A stretch of DNA of 6,279 nucleotides from Bacteroidaceae bacterium (GTDB lineage: Bacteria > Bacteroidota > Bacteroidia > Bacteroidales > Bacteroidaceae), in contig JAGCWG010000594.1 of NCBI GenBank assembly GCA_017961965.1, forward strand, positions 1 to 6,279. Reading direction: 5' to 3'. Below, in pieces: positions 5,044-6,279 of the stretch (the stretch's first letter is position 1; each line of letters starts with the position of its first letter). Made by a program: the position numbers and the translations under genes. The notes beneath the pieces were generated by a model. The model had not been told where the DNA came from and made no database searches. It worked only from the letters and a program-made list of their open reading frames with translations.

Positions 5044-5120
5044 CCCACCCCGACCCTCCCTAAATGGAGGGCGGCTAAAGCAGACAAATGCAACTATCTT
5101 TCAGCCGTCCTTGGCTGAAA
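5044..5120 (+). repeat. Composite hairpin repeat, copy 3, between hisG and hisD
   Basis: A palindrome CCCTCC (5054-5059), loop CTAAAT, GGAGGG (5066-5071) is followed by CTAAAGC (5075-5081). A perfect 8-bp hairpin comes next: TTTCAGCC (5099-5106), loop GTCCTT, GGCTGAAA (5113-5120). The order and several words match copy 2 upstream of hisG. No T tract follows, so it is unlikely to be a strong terminator. Inside an operon it could stabilise the hisG message or reduce hisD expression. The remaining bases to hisD (5121-5154) are A-rich leader. Confidence 0.7.
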
Positions 5121-5154
5121 TCTCAAATAATTCACAAACAAAACAACTCGACTC

Positions 5155-6279
5155 ATGCAAATCGTCAAATTTCCAGCCAAGTCACAATGGGCATCTTTCC
5201 TTGAACGCCCACATCGTGATGCAAGCGAACTTCGTGAGACGGTAAAGACCGTACTCGATGATATTCAGGCTCGTGGAGATGTTGCTGTCAAGGAGTATGA
5301 ACTCAAGTTTGATAAGGTTCAACTTGATTCGCTTCAGGTCAGCGAGACAGAACTCCAGGAGGCTGAAACTCTTGTTAGTGATGAACTCAAGCAGGCACTC
5401 ACGCTTGCCCATCATAACATCGAGAAGTTCCATGCAAGCCAGAAGTTTGAGGGTAAGAAGGTTGAGACAGCTCCGGGGGTGGTATGCTGGCAGAAGTCTG
5501 TTGCAATCGAGAAGGTAGGTCTTTATATTCCTGGAGGAACAGCTCCTCTGTTCTCTACCGTTCTCATGCTTGCCACACCAGCCAAGATTGCAGGATGTAA
5601 GGAAATTGTTCTTTGCACTCCTCCTAATCGTGAGGGTAAGGTCAATCCTGCCATCCTCATGGCTGCACGTATTGCAGGCGTGAGCAAGATATTCAAGGCT
5701 GGTGGCGTTCAGGCCATAGGCGCTATGGCTTACGGTACGGAATCCGTGCCAAAGGTAAGCAAGATATTCGGTCCTGGCAATCAGTTTGTCATGGCTGCCA
5801 AGCAACAGGTGAGCCTCCATGAGGTTGCCATCGACATGCCAGCAGGTCCAAGTGAGGTGGCTGTTGTGGCAGACGATTCTGCTAACCCAGTCTTTGTTGC
5901 AGCCGACCTCCTTTCTCAGGCAGAACATGGAGCCGACTCACAGGCGGTAATGTTTACCGATAGCCTTGCTCTTGCTGAGGCAGTTGATGCCGAGGTAGCC
6001 AAGCAGCTTGAAAAGCTTCCACGAAAGGAGCTTGCGTCAAAGTCTCTTGAATACAGTAAACTTATTGTCGTTAAGAATCTTGACGAGGTAATTGATATAT
6101 GTAACGAGTATGCTCCTGAGCACCTTATCCTTGCCGTCAAGGATTATATGACTGTGGCAGAGAGGGTGGTGAATGCAGGAAGCGTATTCCTTGGCAACTA
6201 CTCATGCGAGAGTGCGGGTGACTATGCGTCAGGTACAAACCACACACTCCCGACATCTGGCTATGCCAAGGCTTATAGT
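5155..6279 (+). CDS. hisD: Histidinol dehydrogenase, C-terminus beyond right edge
   Basis: HisD oxidises L-histidinol to L-histidine in two NAD-dependent steps, the last reactions of the pathway. The 375 residues present are most of a protein that is usually about 430 long. Family blocks in order: GLYIPGGTAPLFSTVLMLAT (122-141), KAGGVQAIGAMAYGT (181-195), KIFGPGNQFV (203-212), DMPAGPSEVAVVAD (227-240), DLLSQAEHGAD (251-261), APEHLIL (320-326) and CESAGDYASGTNHTLPTSGY (351-370). The key residues line up with E. coli HisD at a constant offset of four: zinc ligands Gln255, His258 and Asp356, and the catalytic pair Glu322 and His323. The fourth zinc ligand (E. coli His419) should fall just beyond the window. 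The frame is open to the last base. The ATG at 5155 gives the expected N-terminus and follows an A-rich leader. It should share a transcript with hisG. Confidence 0.96.
   Translation, partial: MQIVKFPAKSQWASFLERPHRDASELRETVKTVLDDIQARGDVAVKEYELKFDKVQLDSLQVSETELQEAETLVSDELKQALTLAHHNIEKFHASQKFEGKKVETAPGVVCWQKSVAIEKVGLYIPGGTAPLFSTVLMLATPAKIAGCKEIVLCTPPNREGKVNPAILMAARIAGVSKIFKAGGVQAIGAMAYGTESVPKVSKIFGPGNQFVMAAKQQVSLHEVAIDMPAGPSEVAVVADDSANPVFVAADLLSQAEHGADSQAVMFTDSLALAEAVDAEVAKQLEKLPRKELASKSLEYSKLIVVKNLDEVIDICNEYAPEHLILAVKDYMTVAERVVNAGSVFLGNYSCESAGDYASGTNHTLPTSGYAKAYS

Noticed and set aside
5182..5928. Long open frame of 248 codons on the minus strand
   Set aside because: It lies entirely within hisD, whose frame has every family motif and catalytic residue. 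The antisense product has no coherent domain and is cysteine- and histidine-rich as expected from reverse reading.

Overview
The window looks like a piece of a Bacteroidales chromosome, most likely from the Prevotella group. Three things point there. The proteins are Bacteroidetes-like (a YidC with a short lysine/glutamate-rich linker, a secreted DUF1573 protein, a long-form HisG). The promoters fit the Bacteroidetes pattern TTTG-N19-TAnnTTTG. Most start codons follow A-rich leaders rather than Shine-Dalgarno boxes. The genus is inferred; no rRNA or marker comparison was possible.

Layout, left to right. Positions 1-654 (minus strand) hold the first 218 codons of yidC, which runs off the left edge. 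A short divergent gap with a TAATTTTG promoter box on each strand separates it from a small exported DUF1573 protein (943-1344, plus). A 395-base gap follows with no gene but much repeat structure: a heptamer array overlapping the DUF1573 stop codon, GC-rich and GGCTC hairpins, a degenerate 11-bp tandem array, a 14-bp inverted repeat with an alternative pairing, and a strong promoter. That promoter drives an apparent operon of recR (1740-2357), a small integral membrane protein of unknown function (2363-2815) and a family 2 glycosyltransferase with a C-terminal extra domain (2834-3997). A 192-base gap with a GC-rich palindrome, a three-unit 30-bp tandem repeat of hairpins and a terminator-like T7 tract leads to hisG (4190-5041). 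A 113-base gap carrying another copy of the same composite repeat leads to hisD (5155 to the right edge, 375 codons, incomplete).

The genes fall into ordinary housekeeping groups: membrane protein insertion (yidC), recombinational repair (recR), envelope glycan synthesis (the glycosyltransferase and possibly the membrane protein), and the first and last steps of histidine synthesis (hisG, hisD), as in a his operon. I see no mobile element, CRISPR array, toxin-antitoxin pair, defence system or RNA gene. I do not think the window holds a new multi-gene system. The parts worth a second look are non-coding: a composite hairpin repeat in three intergenic gaps (two inside or next to the his genes), the 11-bp array, the inverted repeat upstream of the recR promoter, and a T9 tract in that promoter's spacer. 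Among the proteins, RecR appears to lack the conserved Toprim glutamate.
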